NCBI GenBank assembly: GCA_036939975.1
Contig: JALLPB010000159.1
Coordinates: forward strand, 1-21,672
Length of the DNA: 21,672 nt
Origin: Cyclostephanos tholiformis
Lineage: Eukaryota; Bacillariophyta; Thalassiosirophyceae; Thalassiosirales; Thalassiosiraceae
Reading direction: 5' to 3'
Notes under the pieces: model-generated
What the model saw: the letters and a program-made list of their open reading frames with translations, nothing else
Databases searched by the model: none
Told to the model about the DNA's origin: nothing
Made by a program: the position numbers and the translations under genes
Shown: positions 7,245-15,987 of the stretch, one piece after another
Numbering within the stretch: position 1 is the first letter of the stretch
How the letters are laid out: the number at the start of each line of letters is the position of its first letter

Positions 7245-9875
7245 ATGAGCTCCAAGGACGATAACGATCGAGGTAGCAGCAGCGGCGGCGATGGCGGCGG
7301 CGGCATCATCCACAGCACATCCGCCACGACCATAGGAAATGAGCCCCCTCCCCCCACACCTCGGGGCACTCAGCCAGCCCCAAATCCGAATCGTCCATCG
7401 GATCTCACACCAACGACGACTCATATGGCCGCCCCAGGTGACAACCATCATGTCAACGTTGCATCGGCTACCCTCATCGTCCATCCGCTTCACGACGGTG
7501 ACGACCGTCCACCGTTGAGCAATTCACCACTACACCTCTCGGGGGAAACGCACGTCAAAGAGCCGAACGGTCACGAATATTCTCCACAATCGACATTTGT
7601 GCCAATGAACGACGAGAACGACGAAGCACCACTTCCGCCGGAAACGATAGCTGCGTCGTTTGAAGATGATGTGGATAAGTCCGCATTGATGGACGAATTT
7701 AATGGCGCTACAGACCAAGAGGCTGAACTACTGCGATGGGAAACTGACGACGACGAAGCTCCACCTCCGCCGGAAATGATGGCCGCTGCATTTGAAAAGC
7801 AGCGCGACGAGGAGGAGAAGCGTGAAGAATGCGACGATGACGACGCACTATGCCCCCCAGAACACATAGCTGCATCATACGAAGAAATGGACATTGTTGA
7901 CCGCGAAGTTAAAATGAACACACCCAATTTGATAGAACATGACAGGCGAATCGCCTCGGTGCATTACGAAGCGGAAGAGAACATAAGAATTGTGCACGAA
8001 ATCGGTTACTTGGATGAGAGAAATATTTATGAATTACCTGTCACCGTGAATAATGCACAACTTCTTCCGGTCTCCTCTTTGTTATCGGAACAATATCGTA
8101 ACATCAACGTGGAGAATGGATTGTCCTCGGTCCCTCCTACTACCCAGGGCGGCTACAATGCAAGTCTCGCTGCCAGCAGTCAAGGTCAATTGGAAATTCC
8201 AATCGATACCAATCAAGATTTGATATCACAACCGCGTTTATACGTTGATCCAAATAATCAATCACTTCCCCTTTTGGAGGCGACACTTGTCGAGGATAAA
8301 CCCGATGAGCCAGTTTACGATGCTTTTCCATTAAGTGATACTCAACATGATGCTGTACCTGGTTGGTTGCAAAAAAATCATAAGGCGGTTATACTTGGGT
8401 TGGTTTTGGTGGCGATTGCTGCCATCGTCACAGTAATACTGATTTTTGTAGGCGGACCAACAGAACCATCTATCCCGCCAATTATGATCAGCACAAACAG
8501 CACTGCTATGCCTGTGAATGAAGTAAAACTGTGAGTGAAATAATTTAATGACTGTCTATGCAGACAGAGTGCGGTATCTCGTGGCGTGATGATTCATTGT
8601 GCTCTCCTTGTTCAGTCCCCGCCCACCACAGCGCCCTTGATCTGGACGCCACAGGGTCCTGCTATTATTGGTAATGGTAACGATGATCTATTGGGATATT
8701 CGGTGGCTCTGTCTAAAAATGCTACAACAATGGTGATAGGAGCTTACAGGAATAACAGTAATACAGGATATGTACAAGTTTTTCGCAACGTCGATGATGG
8801 TGGAAACTAGATTCAACTTGGCCAAACCATCTATGGAACTGGGACAAATGAATTTTTCGGGACGTCGGTCGATATTACCGCCGATGGCACAACTATAATC
8901 TGTGGCTCTCCGGGGTTTTACTCTTTTCAAGCATATGATCAACCAGGATATGTGCGAGTTTTGAAACTGGTGAGCGACGGTGATACTGGTACCAACACTT
9001 GGGAGAAGATTGGCCAAGATATCACATGCGGAGCAAGCAGTGATGGGTTCGGATTTTCTGTGTCCATATCGGATGGTGACGAAGCGATTACCATTGGTGC
9101 CCCTCTGAATGATGGGATGAATGAGGAGGAATCTGGCATCGTCAGGATATACCACTTGGATGAAGATGGTATGAAATGGGATCAGATCGGAGATGGCATC
9201 AATGGTGATGCGGCTAAGGTTCGGTTAGGATATTCTGTGTCCCTCTCAGCAAATGGGACGACCGTTGTGATCGGAGCCCCGAAAGCTTGTGTCAATGGAC
9301 TATGTCCTGGTGGAGTGAAGGTGTATCGAATCGATAGTGCAGGATTAAGCTGGAAGCCGCTGGGCAACAGCATCTACGGCGACACTGAAAGTGACAAGTT
9401 TGGAGCATCTGTAGATGTTTCTCATGACGGCAACACCATTGCGATTGGTTCACCCCAAGAAGATGTTGGCCCAGGATACGTGAGAGTCTTTTCACTGGAG
9501 GGAGGTGATTATATCAGTAATACTAGCTATTGTACGCAGATCAGTCAAAATTTTACAGGAGACGCTAAAGGCGATTGCTTTGGATCTTTTGTTTCCCTCT
9601 CCGATGATGGCAAAACTATCACTGTCAGTGCTGCCAGAGCTAAAGGGGAAAATGCTGGGGTTGATTCGGGTCACGTGAGGGTTTATCGAATGAGTGAGTA
9701 TGAACCTGAATGGAAAAAGGTTGGTGAAGACATCGATGGAGAGAAGGCTCATGAAACTTCAGGATTTTCAGTATCTCTTTCGGGGGATGGTAATACAGTA
9801 GCAATCGGCTCTCCTAACTATTCCGGTGACAATGGGAGCTTCTGTGGTCGTGTGGAGGTGTTCATGGCGGAATGA
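7245..9875 (+). CDS. Single-pass membrane protein with seven-repeat FG-GAP/beta-propeller ectodomain, one nonsense codon
   Basis: Two exons, 7245-8522 and 8616-9875, start at the first ATG (7245). The N-terminal 380 residues are hydrophilic and disordered, with three copies of an acidic DEAPPPPExIAASFE-type motif (7620-7664, 7752-7796, 7839-7883). A 22-residue hydrophobic membrane helix is at 381-402 (8385-8450). After the intron come seven repeats of about 60 residues, each centred on a G[FY]SVxLSxDGxTxxIGxP signature (near 8691, 8860, 9049, 9229, 9403, 9589, 9763), which suits a seven-bladed propeller outside the cell. This domain type is used for ligand binding or adhesion in integrin-like proteins; the ligand here is unknown. 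A TAG at 8808-8810 between repeats 1 and 2 replaces what is probably a Trp codon, and the frame is open on both sides. Either the gene is very recently dead, the base is an error, or a small intron removes it. Confidence 0.75.
8523..8615 (+). other. Predicted intron of the FG-GAP gene (93 nt)
   Basis: The upstream frame would stop at 8534, while the FG-GAP frame resumes downstream in another register. A donor GTAAAA at 8523 and an acceptor after CTTGTTCAG at 8615, with a pyrimidine-rich tract before it, join the two in phase 0. This gives ...MPVNE|SPPTTAP.... A stronger-looking donor GTGAGT at 8531 does not keep the frame with this acceptor. It would fit an acceptor at 8563, but that intron would be only 33 nt. 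Confidence 0.6.
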
Positions 9876-10082
9876 TGCAAATGGTGAGGTTGGTCACATT
9901 ATTTTTTAGAGGTGTTTTTTGATTTTACAACATGGATGAATGCAAATCTCATCGAATTTGAGTAAAATTAGAAAAGAGCAATGCATACATAAAAATATTT
10001 TGTAGTACCTACATTTGCACAACTGATACGTGAAAATTAAATGTATCTGTGATGCACATTTTAAAAAGGAATCCAGATTTTT

Positions 10083-10151
10083 ATAAAATGTGCGACTACC
10101 AAAGTTTACAAAACTGGTTTTTTAAAATGTGTGTCTAGGCGCACATTTTAT
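10083..10151. repeat. Inverted repeat / hairpin, 16-bp arms
   Basis: ATAAAATGTGCGACTA (10083-10098) and TAGGCGCACATTTTAT (10136-10151) are complementary at 15 of 16 positions, with a 37-nt loop. Further copies of the core (A)AAATGTGC lie near 10051 (inverted) and 10125. It may be the stem of a small MITE-like element or a folded 3' region. It starts about 210 bp after the FG-GAP stop codon. Confidence 0.65.
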
Positions 10152-10286
10152 CATCTTTTTTATACAATCCAGTATTTTTTAAAATATGTCCCTGTACTCC
10201 CAATTCTTTACAACCACAGTATTTAAAATTTTTATTTCCGCAACTGCATTCATCATTTTCAGTACTCCACACGCATTTTAAAAAAC

Positions 10287-10370
10287 CTGGTCCGGGTTTT
10301 TTTAAATCTGGTTCGGGTTTCAAAACATCTGATCCAAGTTTTATTAAATCGGCATCCGAATTATTTACAA
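10287..10370. repeat. Degenerate 21-bp tandem repeat, four units
   Basis: Units at 10287-10307, 10308-10328, 10329-10349 and a weaker one at 10350-10370 follow the pattern CTGGTYCGGGTTTnnnnAAAT. The 21-bp period keeps frame, and on the minus strand it reads as seven-residue units of the kind DLKKPGP, DVLKPEP and DLIKLGS. Whether it is translated is unknown. Confidence 0.7.
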
Positions 10371-10623
10371 TATTCCTCTCCGCCCCCCCTCGCAAAGGAC
10401 CACCACCGCCCCATTGCCGGACATTGCCCACCGCCCCAAGCCGGACATCGCCGCCGCTGTTTGCCCCTCCGCGAGGTTCTAAATTGTGGGAGATTTTTGG
10501 TATTGCACTGCTGCTGGCATTGTCACCGCCACCACCACACGCCGGACATTGCCCACTCCACGCCCGCTGGACATACCGCCCCACGGCCGACGGACATCGC
10601 CGCCGTTTGCAATCGCACCCATC

Positions 10624-12331
10624 ATGTCCACTGTCACCACACACTCTACCCTCACCAGCAGCCACAGTGGCTCCACTCCACAGCACAGTGCCACCGGTTC
10701 ATCTTCATCCTCTTTTTCGGATCCTGTCAGCACACCCATCATCGAAGACGCTGGCGGACCTGTCGCATCGCTTGAGGCACGCGCTGCCATCTTTAAGAGA
10801 TGCGCCGCCCAGGCCTTTGTGGCAGCGGATGAAGCTGCTGCTGATGCCGCCAGAACTAACAGTGCTCATGCAGAAATTGTCAATCAGCATCGCAAGTTGT
10901 TCTCAGCAAAGGCCTTTTCCATCAACCCCGATGGCACAAAAATCACAAATCAGTCTGCTTTTCTGCTGGTGGGGGATCCTCTCTCCTATAATTTGGTCAA
11001 GCCTGTTGAGCATTACAATGAGATTGTACATTGTCTCACTCACTGGGGGGTAGACCTTAAAAATTTTCCGCCCAATGATCTTGAAGCCCAGAGGAGTAAG
11101 GCGTTCCCCACCAAGAACAAGAAAGGCTATAATTACAGTCGTTTCTTTTCCCTTCAGGAAACCCAACCCAGGCACCCGACTGAACGTCCAAGGTTGTCCT
11201 CATTCATAAAAAAACTAACAGCATCGTGTGCCACATGCTTGACATCTTTGATATCATTAACAAGGCTCATAGCTGCATGGGTCACATGCAAAACGAGAAG
11301 ACAACGGCGAACACAAAGCCAACATACTACAGTACAATGTATGCACTCTGCAAGCTATTCTGTGATGATTGCTTTGTTTGCCATGTGAAACAGCCCTAAA
11401 TTCCTGCGAGGAAGGGGGCGAAGAAGCCTATTATTTCCCCCACTTCCGTGACCGTATCCAGGTTGATCTCATTGACGCACCACGAGGAAGCGCAATGTAT
11501 ACGGTTGTATGCAGCGGTGGATTATGACGGTCAAGGACAATTCGACTGGCCTTGTGTACCGCGCGGCACTTCCCAAGAAGAAGTCTGAGTATGTTGCCTC
11601 GGATTTGGAGAAGTACTTTGGTTTTGCAGGGTTTGCCCACATCCTCCACCTCCACACTGACAATGGCAAGGGGTTTATTGCCACATTGGTAGTTGAAATG
11701 ATGATGAGGCACAATTCAAATTGCTTCTTAGTGACAGGGCGTCCAAGAACTCCTCGTGATCAGGGGTCTGTGGAGAATGCCAATAGGCTGGTGAAGCAGG
11801 TGTTGATGAGTCTCTCCCTCGAACACCGAATGCAGGGTATTGAAACAAACAGTCATTCTGGTATAAGGAAGTACAGCACTTCAAATTATCAGGCTGTATT
11901 TGGGCAACCCTATCACCCAGAACTGCGGTGTACTGTTGCGGAGTTGCGTTAATGTAAGACTATTGGGCAGCGTCTAAATTTGAGTCCGTATGATCGACTG
12001 GCTACATATGTGTGGAAATACAACATTGTCGATTACATCTCCGAACTTGCTGGTGGGTGGGTATCGTCTCTGGTAAGCGATGATGATGACACAAATGGAA
12101 TGGTGACAATGAGGAGAGGGACTTGAACTTTCTGACGATATTTTCCAGATGCTTTGTCTCACGATGACGCTGACGACGATGGTGCAGAATGTCCATCACT
12201 TCCAGGTATCGATTTTACCGTGGGGGCCGTGGATGTCTTTTCTGAATTCCAATCATCTCCAATAGATGTCTTTTCTGAATTCCAATCATCTCCGACAGAA
12301 GAACTTTGTGAATTCTCCGTCCCTTTTTAGA
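10624..12331 (+). pseudogene. Integrase (DDE, H2C2 zinc finger) of the INT-Ulp1-RING element, inactivated
   Basis: From ATG 10624 a Ser/Thr-rich start and an Ala-rich helix lead to a conserved N-terminal block (about 10850-11160). After a frameshift near 11190, an H2C2 zinc-binding segment follows (11200-11385: His residues in MLDIFDIINKAH and GHM, then FCDDCFVC). The integrase core keeps Asp (11464, QVDLIDA), Asp (11659, HTDNGKG) and Glu (11773, DQGSVENANR), with 37 residues between the last two. Its role would be to bind element ends and join them to target DNA. It is clearly dead. TAA at 11397 and TAA at 11950 (probably GAA to TAA) are in frame, with frame changes near 11190, 11440, 11507 and 12135. 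A block of perhaps 18 codons also seems missing after GIE near 11850, compared with relatives I recall. Confidence 0.8.
12232..12297 (+). repeat. 33-bp tandem duplication in the integrase-Ulp1 linker
   Basis: 12232-12264 and 12265-12297 agree in the first 29 bases and differ only in the last four. The 33-bp unit preserves frame and encodes DVFSEFQSSPI then DVFSEFQSSPT. It is an in-frame slippage duplication, probably from before or early in the decay of the element. Confidence 0.9.
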
Positions 12332-12645
12332 TGGATCCACCAAGATAATGCTGGGGATGGGCAAAGTACTAGTACTCCTTCTGTGGAGGCACACGGTACA
12401 CCTGCAATAACACAGGACCACGATCGTACAGCCAAGAAAGAAATGAATTGATCGGAGGATATTGTGTCATTGTCATCGACCAGGAGTACCAAAGATCATG
12501 GCGATGGTCAAAATTTAAATTTGTCATACACCTGGGGTGCTGCGTATTCCACCTTTACGGTGGCAGAGGCTTGGGAGAACGAAATATTGCTAGAAAACAA
12601 TCTTCTCTGGGTGGTAATCGTCAGTACAACTTCCTGTAGCCAACC

Positions 12646-13376
12646 TTGTCCTGTGATGATTGCTGCCATCGTCATGGCTGCTTTCAACTTCAAGTAGGTG
12701 ACAATGGTTACATTGACAGAATATCCAACACGACCGATTGGTATGACGGTACTTTCATTTCTTTACTTGTGCAGTTGGCAGCACATTACATACACAGTAC
12801 CGTTGCTCCGTCTGAACTTGGCCCGACTTACCCGGATGTGCTGCCACAGTTGATTCATGTGACTTATCCCATAGGGGAAGTGCATGTTGATCAGTGTGGT
12901 GCTCTACGTATGGATACCACAACTGTCGTTGCAGTCCTTCACGATAAAGATCATTATGGAGTTTTGGAAATTGATATTAACAAAAGACTCATTCATATTT
13001 TTTATGGGCTTAATAGAAACTTGGACCGGTGGTTTGTATTTTTTTTAACGCCCTGAAGCATTCCATGCTCTGCCCTCTATCAGCGTCTCCAAAACCTGTG
13101 CCAGACAAAGCAGTTACTATGAAGAAACACGGACGATCGGCACGATCGGCAAAAGGGAGCCAGAAATCAATCGAGGGATACCAAATAGAGATTGGCAGTT
13201 CTCCATGGAGATATGAGAGAGGGACCTTTATTCTTCAGGTTGATGGATTCAATTGTGGTCCTATAGCATGTGTAAAGATTCTTGAGATGTTTGGTCTTGC
13301 TACTCATGTTGACCTTGAGTTAGGATATCAGATGGGTACATTGCGTCCAGTGGCGAAGCAGTCAACTGAACAGTGA
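12646..13376 (+). pseudogene. Ulp1-like C48 cysteine protease domain, frameshifted, catalytic Asp replaced
   Basis: The domain starts with a Cys/His-rich stretch (CDDCCHRHGC) and a WYDGTF motif. The C48 core follows: His at 12952 (KDHYGVLEID), then Gln at 13236 and Cys at 13254 in QVDGFNCGPIAC. The spacing matches yeast Ulp1 (His to Asp 17 residues, Gln to Cys 6), but the Asp position holds Tyr (TAT at 13003, IFYGL where relatives have a YDGL-type motif). A frame change falls in a run of eight T (13039-13046), and another near 13376 breaks the link to the RING. The family cleaves ubiquitin-like modifiers; in a mobile element it could process the polyprotein or counter host SUMO control, which is inference. 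Upstream linker (about 12340-12640) has a TGA at 12449. Confidence 0.78.
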
Positions 13377-13389
13377 CCTTATAATTCAA

Positions 13390-13665
13390 GTGCGGGAGCT
13401 TCGGCAAGCTTGTACAACAGAATCAATGGCCACGTCATCCCAACCTGCCATGGTAATCTCCACAGCCACAAAAGCATCAGAAAAGGCAGAAATAGATCCC
13501 AACTATCTATGTTCTTTCTGCTACTGTGATTCACCTGACATGGATGTACTGCACTTGACGTGCTGCCAGAACACTGTCCATCGACAGTGCTTCATTGCAC
13601 ATTTGATGAATTTTACACAGTGTCCTTATTGTTGTGCGGTTGTTGATGACATAGCGCCAGTATTT
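13390..13665 (+). pseudogene. RING-like zinc finger, C-terminal end of the INT-Ulp1-RING polyprotein, truncated
   Basis: The frame continues the Ulp1 linker (ELRQACTTES) and then shows a compact Cys/His array at 13510-13635: CSFCYC, then TCCQNTVHRQC, then CPYCC. This fits a RING or RING-variant finger, which usually recruits E2 ubiquitin enzymes. From about 13665 the plus-strand frame (open to 13839) is only the antisense of flavoprotein sequence with its Gly-rich insert, so the natural C-terminus is lost. No independent start is needed; it was probably part of the upstream protein. Confidence 0.65.
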
Positions 13666-13667
13666 GT

Positions 13668-13950
13668 TCCAACTCCCCAGCCAATTTTCATTGGGATCGA
13701 TCACGCACACCTTCCTCCCCCTCGTCGGCCCCATTACATGACCAGCGTAATGATGATCATCGTCATCATGACCGCCTCCACCTCCTCCTCCTCCGCCAGT
13801 CCCGCCGACGCCACCACCACCGACGCCGACCCATCCTAGTTGCCTATTGGCATTGTTCACCTGCGTATTCGTCATGCCATCTAAACTGTATGGTTCCATT
13901 ATCGCCGATAGCGATGCCAATCCGGCCGGTCCCGTGCCGATGATGCACAT
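13668..13950 (-). pseudogene. N-terminal FAD-binding fragment of a flavoprotein oxidoreductase
   Basis: Read on the minus strand from ATG 13950, the piece begins MCIIGTGPAGLASLSAI, the beta-alpha-beta FAD-binding GxGxxG motif. It is preceded in frame by YD, as is usual in this superfamily, so the true start may lie upstream in another exon. A 25-residue Gly/Asp/His-rich insert follows. Next comes the second beta strand with its acidic end (KVCVIDP) and the WLGSWN motif. Homology stops abruptly at about 13668 and RING-element sequence takes over. Only about 90 residues of a protein that should have several hundred are present. A related middle and C-terminal part lies at 15988-17060 on the same strand, but upstream, in the wrong order. 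Confidence 0.72.
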
Positions 13951-14143
13951 GTCGTACCTCCCCTTTCCCCTTACTCCTCCCCCCCTCCCCGTGACATTGA
14001 CGTTGTTGTTGTTGTTCGTTCCCTTTACTGTTATATGCGATGATGATGGTGGCGGTCATCGTTTGTTTTGTTTTGTTCGTAGAATTAGCGATGGGGAACG
14101 ATATTATTGATGAAGAATCATGATGGGCATTGTCGCCCTTCAT

Positions 14144-14481
14144 TCAACCTCCTCTTTTTAACCAAGCACATCCTGATATTGGGTCCACGTTGTGTCTTCG
14201 AGCATCGTAAAATAGCAAATACTTGAGCTCTCAATACGGGATCAAATCATTGTAGGCCTTTTTTTCTCGAGAAAGACGAAGCTCAGAAGCATCCTTCGAA
14301 AGTCTCCTTATCCTAATCTGGGGATGTCAGAATCCTTTCGAGCCTCGTTAGGTCGCAAAATTGAAATTCCATTTCAGAGCCAAGGGCGTCAATCTTCGTT
14401 TTCCTCACCAAAAAAGTAAAGGCGAAGTTCAGGATAATCCATCGAACTCTTCCATCCTAATCTAAGGACAGGCGAAAAATA
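14144..14481 (+). promoter_or_regulatory. Upstream region of the 14482 gene with an imperfect 50-bp direct duplication
   Basis: This is the gap between the flavoprotein fragment (minus) and the 14482 gene (plus), so it would have served as a divergent promoter region. It holds no gene. 14275-14327 and 14421-14472 are imperfect direct repeats, sharing CGAAG-TCAG, ATCC-TCGAA and TCCTAATCT blocks in the same order. The second copy ends 10 bases before the ATG. No TATA box stands out. Confidence 0.5.
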
Positions 14482-15333
14482 ATGACCGCCGCTCACACTG
14501 CCACCACTACTGCTACTACTGCCGCTCTGACGAGGCTACCACCATACCCCCCCAAGCCGCACCCTCCGATGAGGCCTTACGACGCTGCCAGTCCGCACAT
14601 CCGCACGTGTCTCATAAACGCCCCGGACCCTCAACTGCAGACCGATCCGAATGCCACGACAGGATCCCATTCCCAGAAGACCCCGCGAGGCGATGGAAGA
14701 TCGAGGGAGCTGCCCATACCTCTCATGAGTACGTCCTGCGGCGGCGGCCATCCATCACACGCGGAGGAGTCTGACAACGCGCGCATGTACGACAACGCAA
14801 CGTGGGATATGTACGAGTGCATCGTCAGCGCGAGGAGGAGGAGGCTCGCGCTGTCCCATCAACAGGTGCGGCGGGAGGAGGAGGAAGAAGAGGAGGCGAA
14901 GAGGAAAGCAGGCGACGCCATTGTCGTCGCCGACTCCCATCGTCCGTCAGCCGCTACCGATCCGGCCAAGTCGGACGCGGTTGTCGTGCCTGCGCCCGAG
15001 TGCGACGAACCACAGCAGGGACGGCAGCGGCCGGCCCTGACCGCCCCGCGCAAGAACTCAAGCAACGACGAGCATTCGACCCTCGTCAAGGACGACGAGA
15101 TGGGCAGGGCCTTGACCTCGACGATGTCGTCGTGGGCGGACTCGCTCCTCGATCCGGAGCACAAGCAACGCCTACGGTGGGGAGGGGCGGAGACGGCCAC
15201 GGCCGAATCGCCCGGTCTACTGTCCCTCCGACGGCTGGATTATTCATCCTCCTCGGAGAGCGACGACGACTCGACGACGAGTGGCAACAACAACAACGAA
15301 GACGATGAGTTCATTTTCGAATTGGACATGTAA
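14482..15333 (+). CDS. Hypothetical acidic, low-complexity protein with a diatom WxMY motif
   Basis: An intact 283-residue frame from ATG 14482. The N-terminus is Thr/Ala then Pro-rich. Residues 101-120 carry the most conserved-looking part, DNATWDMYECIVSARRRR, which resembles a T-W-x-M-Y-x-R-I motif I associate with diatom hypothetical proteins of unknown function. A Glu run (131-138) may form a charged helix. The C-terminus is Ser/Asp/Glu/Asn-rich and very acidic, ending EFIFELDM. No signal peptide, membrane helix or enzyme domain is visible, so it is probably soluble. It is GC-rich, unlike the neighbouring transposon remains, and has no lesions. Function unknown. Confidence 0.65.
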   Translation: MTAAHTATTTATTAALTRLPPYPPKPHPPMRPYDAASPHIRTCLINAPDPQLQTDPNATTGSHSQKTPRGDGRSRELPIPLMSTSCGGGHPSHAEESDNARMYDNATWDMYECIVSARRRRLALSHQQVRREEEEEEEAKRKAGDAIVVADSHRPSAATDPAKSDAVVVPAPECDEPQQGRQRPALTAPRKNSSNDEHSTLVKDDEMGRALTSTMSSWADSLLDPEHKQRLRWGGAETATAESPGLLSLRRLDYSSSSESDDDSTTSGNNNNEDDEFIFELDM

Positions 15334-15987
15334 AAAAAGAATTATCAGACCACGCAATCACGTGATTTATTAGGGGGGCAGTACTGGATCGCATATGGTT
15401 TCGTGCAAATATGCTATCTTGCGCCGCCATTGTATCGTGTCTCCATCCCCCTTCCCCTCCCACAACGCCCTCGCTACCAATCGAGAGAAGGCCCAAATGT
15501 TTATACTACGACCGCACATCCCAAGACACCCAGGCCCTGCGGTGACATCGCGCCTTCTTCTCGTTTCAAGGAACCTACCTTCATTAGTGGAAAAAAGGCA
15601 TTGATCTGCCTTTCAAAATCCCCATCCACCTTTTTTTGCCACGTGAGCATTTAGGGCGGGCAAGAGGAGAGAGAGAGAGAACATGGAATATCAAATATGC
15701 TTAATTGGGCTAATACGGATCAGCTACCGCGAAATAATTCAGCTACAACAATCGATCAAACTCAAGAAAACATCATGATGAACATCCACTAATTAAAAGT
15801 CATAGTACGTTATTTCCCCGCTTTTAGTGGAATGCATTCTTAACTGTCTATATCATCGTCGTAGATAGAATAGCAATGTGTTGATGCAACCTCTGTCATC
15901 ATTACATATTTCAGTTCGTCATCGGGTGACACGTGGAGATTAGATTTAAGTCATCTTCTTCTTGCCTCTCCGATATAGAACGTATTC
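15334..15987. other. Intergenic 3' region between convergent genes
   Basis: No supported gene. A perfect 12-bp palindrome AATCACGTGATT (15356-15367), containing a CACGTG G-box/E-box, lies 22 bp after the 14482 stop codon. A (GA)n run is at about 15668-15680. The segment near 15828-15875 is weakly repeated near 15976-16022 (TATTCTTAA and TATCATCGTCG in the same order). On the minus strand this is a second, degenerate version of the Asp-rich C-terminal tail of the flavoprotein (YDDDIDS-stop against SDDDSGSV-stop). Confidence 0.5.

Larger units (their letters stand above)
9876..10623. other. Intergenic: AT-rich repeat-bearing DNA followed by GC-rich duplicated DNA
   Basis: No supported gene. 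9876-10380 is AT-rich, with several scattered GCACATTTTA/TAAAATGTGC motifs in both orientations and the hairpin and 21-bp repeat listed separately. From about 10381 composition changes sharply to GC-rich. The module GCCGGACATTGCCCA ... GACATCGCCGCCG ... TTTGC occurs twice (about 10415-10465 and about 10541-10610), an imperfect direct duplication. A minus-strand frame at 10135-10686 ends in a Cys-rich tail (DECSCGNKNFKYCGCKE) but looks like translated repeat. Confidence 0.6.
10624..13665 (+). mobile_element. Decayed integrase-Ulp1-RING mobile element, no reverse transcriptase
   Basis: Three domains lie in one direction and appear once to have been a single polyprotein: a retroviral-type DDE integrase, a C48/Ulp1 cysteine protease and a RING-like zinc finger. 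Linker sequence between them remains readable (12148-12640) with frameshifts. I see no gag, reverse transcriptase or RNase H, which suggests a cut-and-paste element with an integrase-type transposase. Ginger-class transposons, some reported to carry protease domains, are the nearest described parallel I know. I could not find terminal inverted repeats. The right end is cut at about 13665 where flavoprotein sequence begins on the other strand. The left end is not defined; coding starts at ATG 10624. Confidence 0.7.

Noticed and set aside
10135..10686. Minus-strand frame with a Cys-rich C-terminus as a gene
   Set aside because: It spans an AT-rich repeat array and a GC-rich duplicated block and overlaps the start of the integrase on the other strand, so it is probably translated repeat.
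13636..13839. C-terminal Pro/Ser/Asp-rich tail of the RING protein
   Set aside because: It is the exact antisense of flavoprotein sequence and its Gly-rich insert.
14802..15308. Second plus-strand frame and minus-strand frames over the 14482 gene
   Set aside because: They are shadow frames of a GC-rich coding sequence, with Arg/Gly-rich composition and no motifs.
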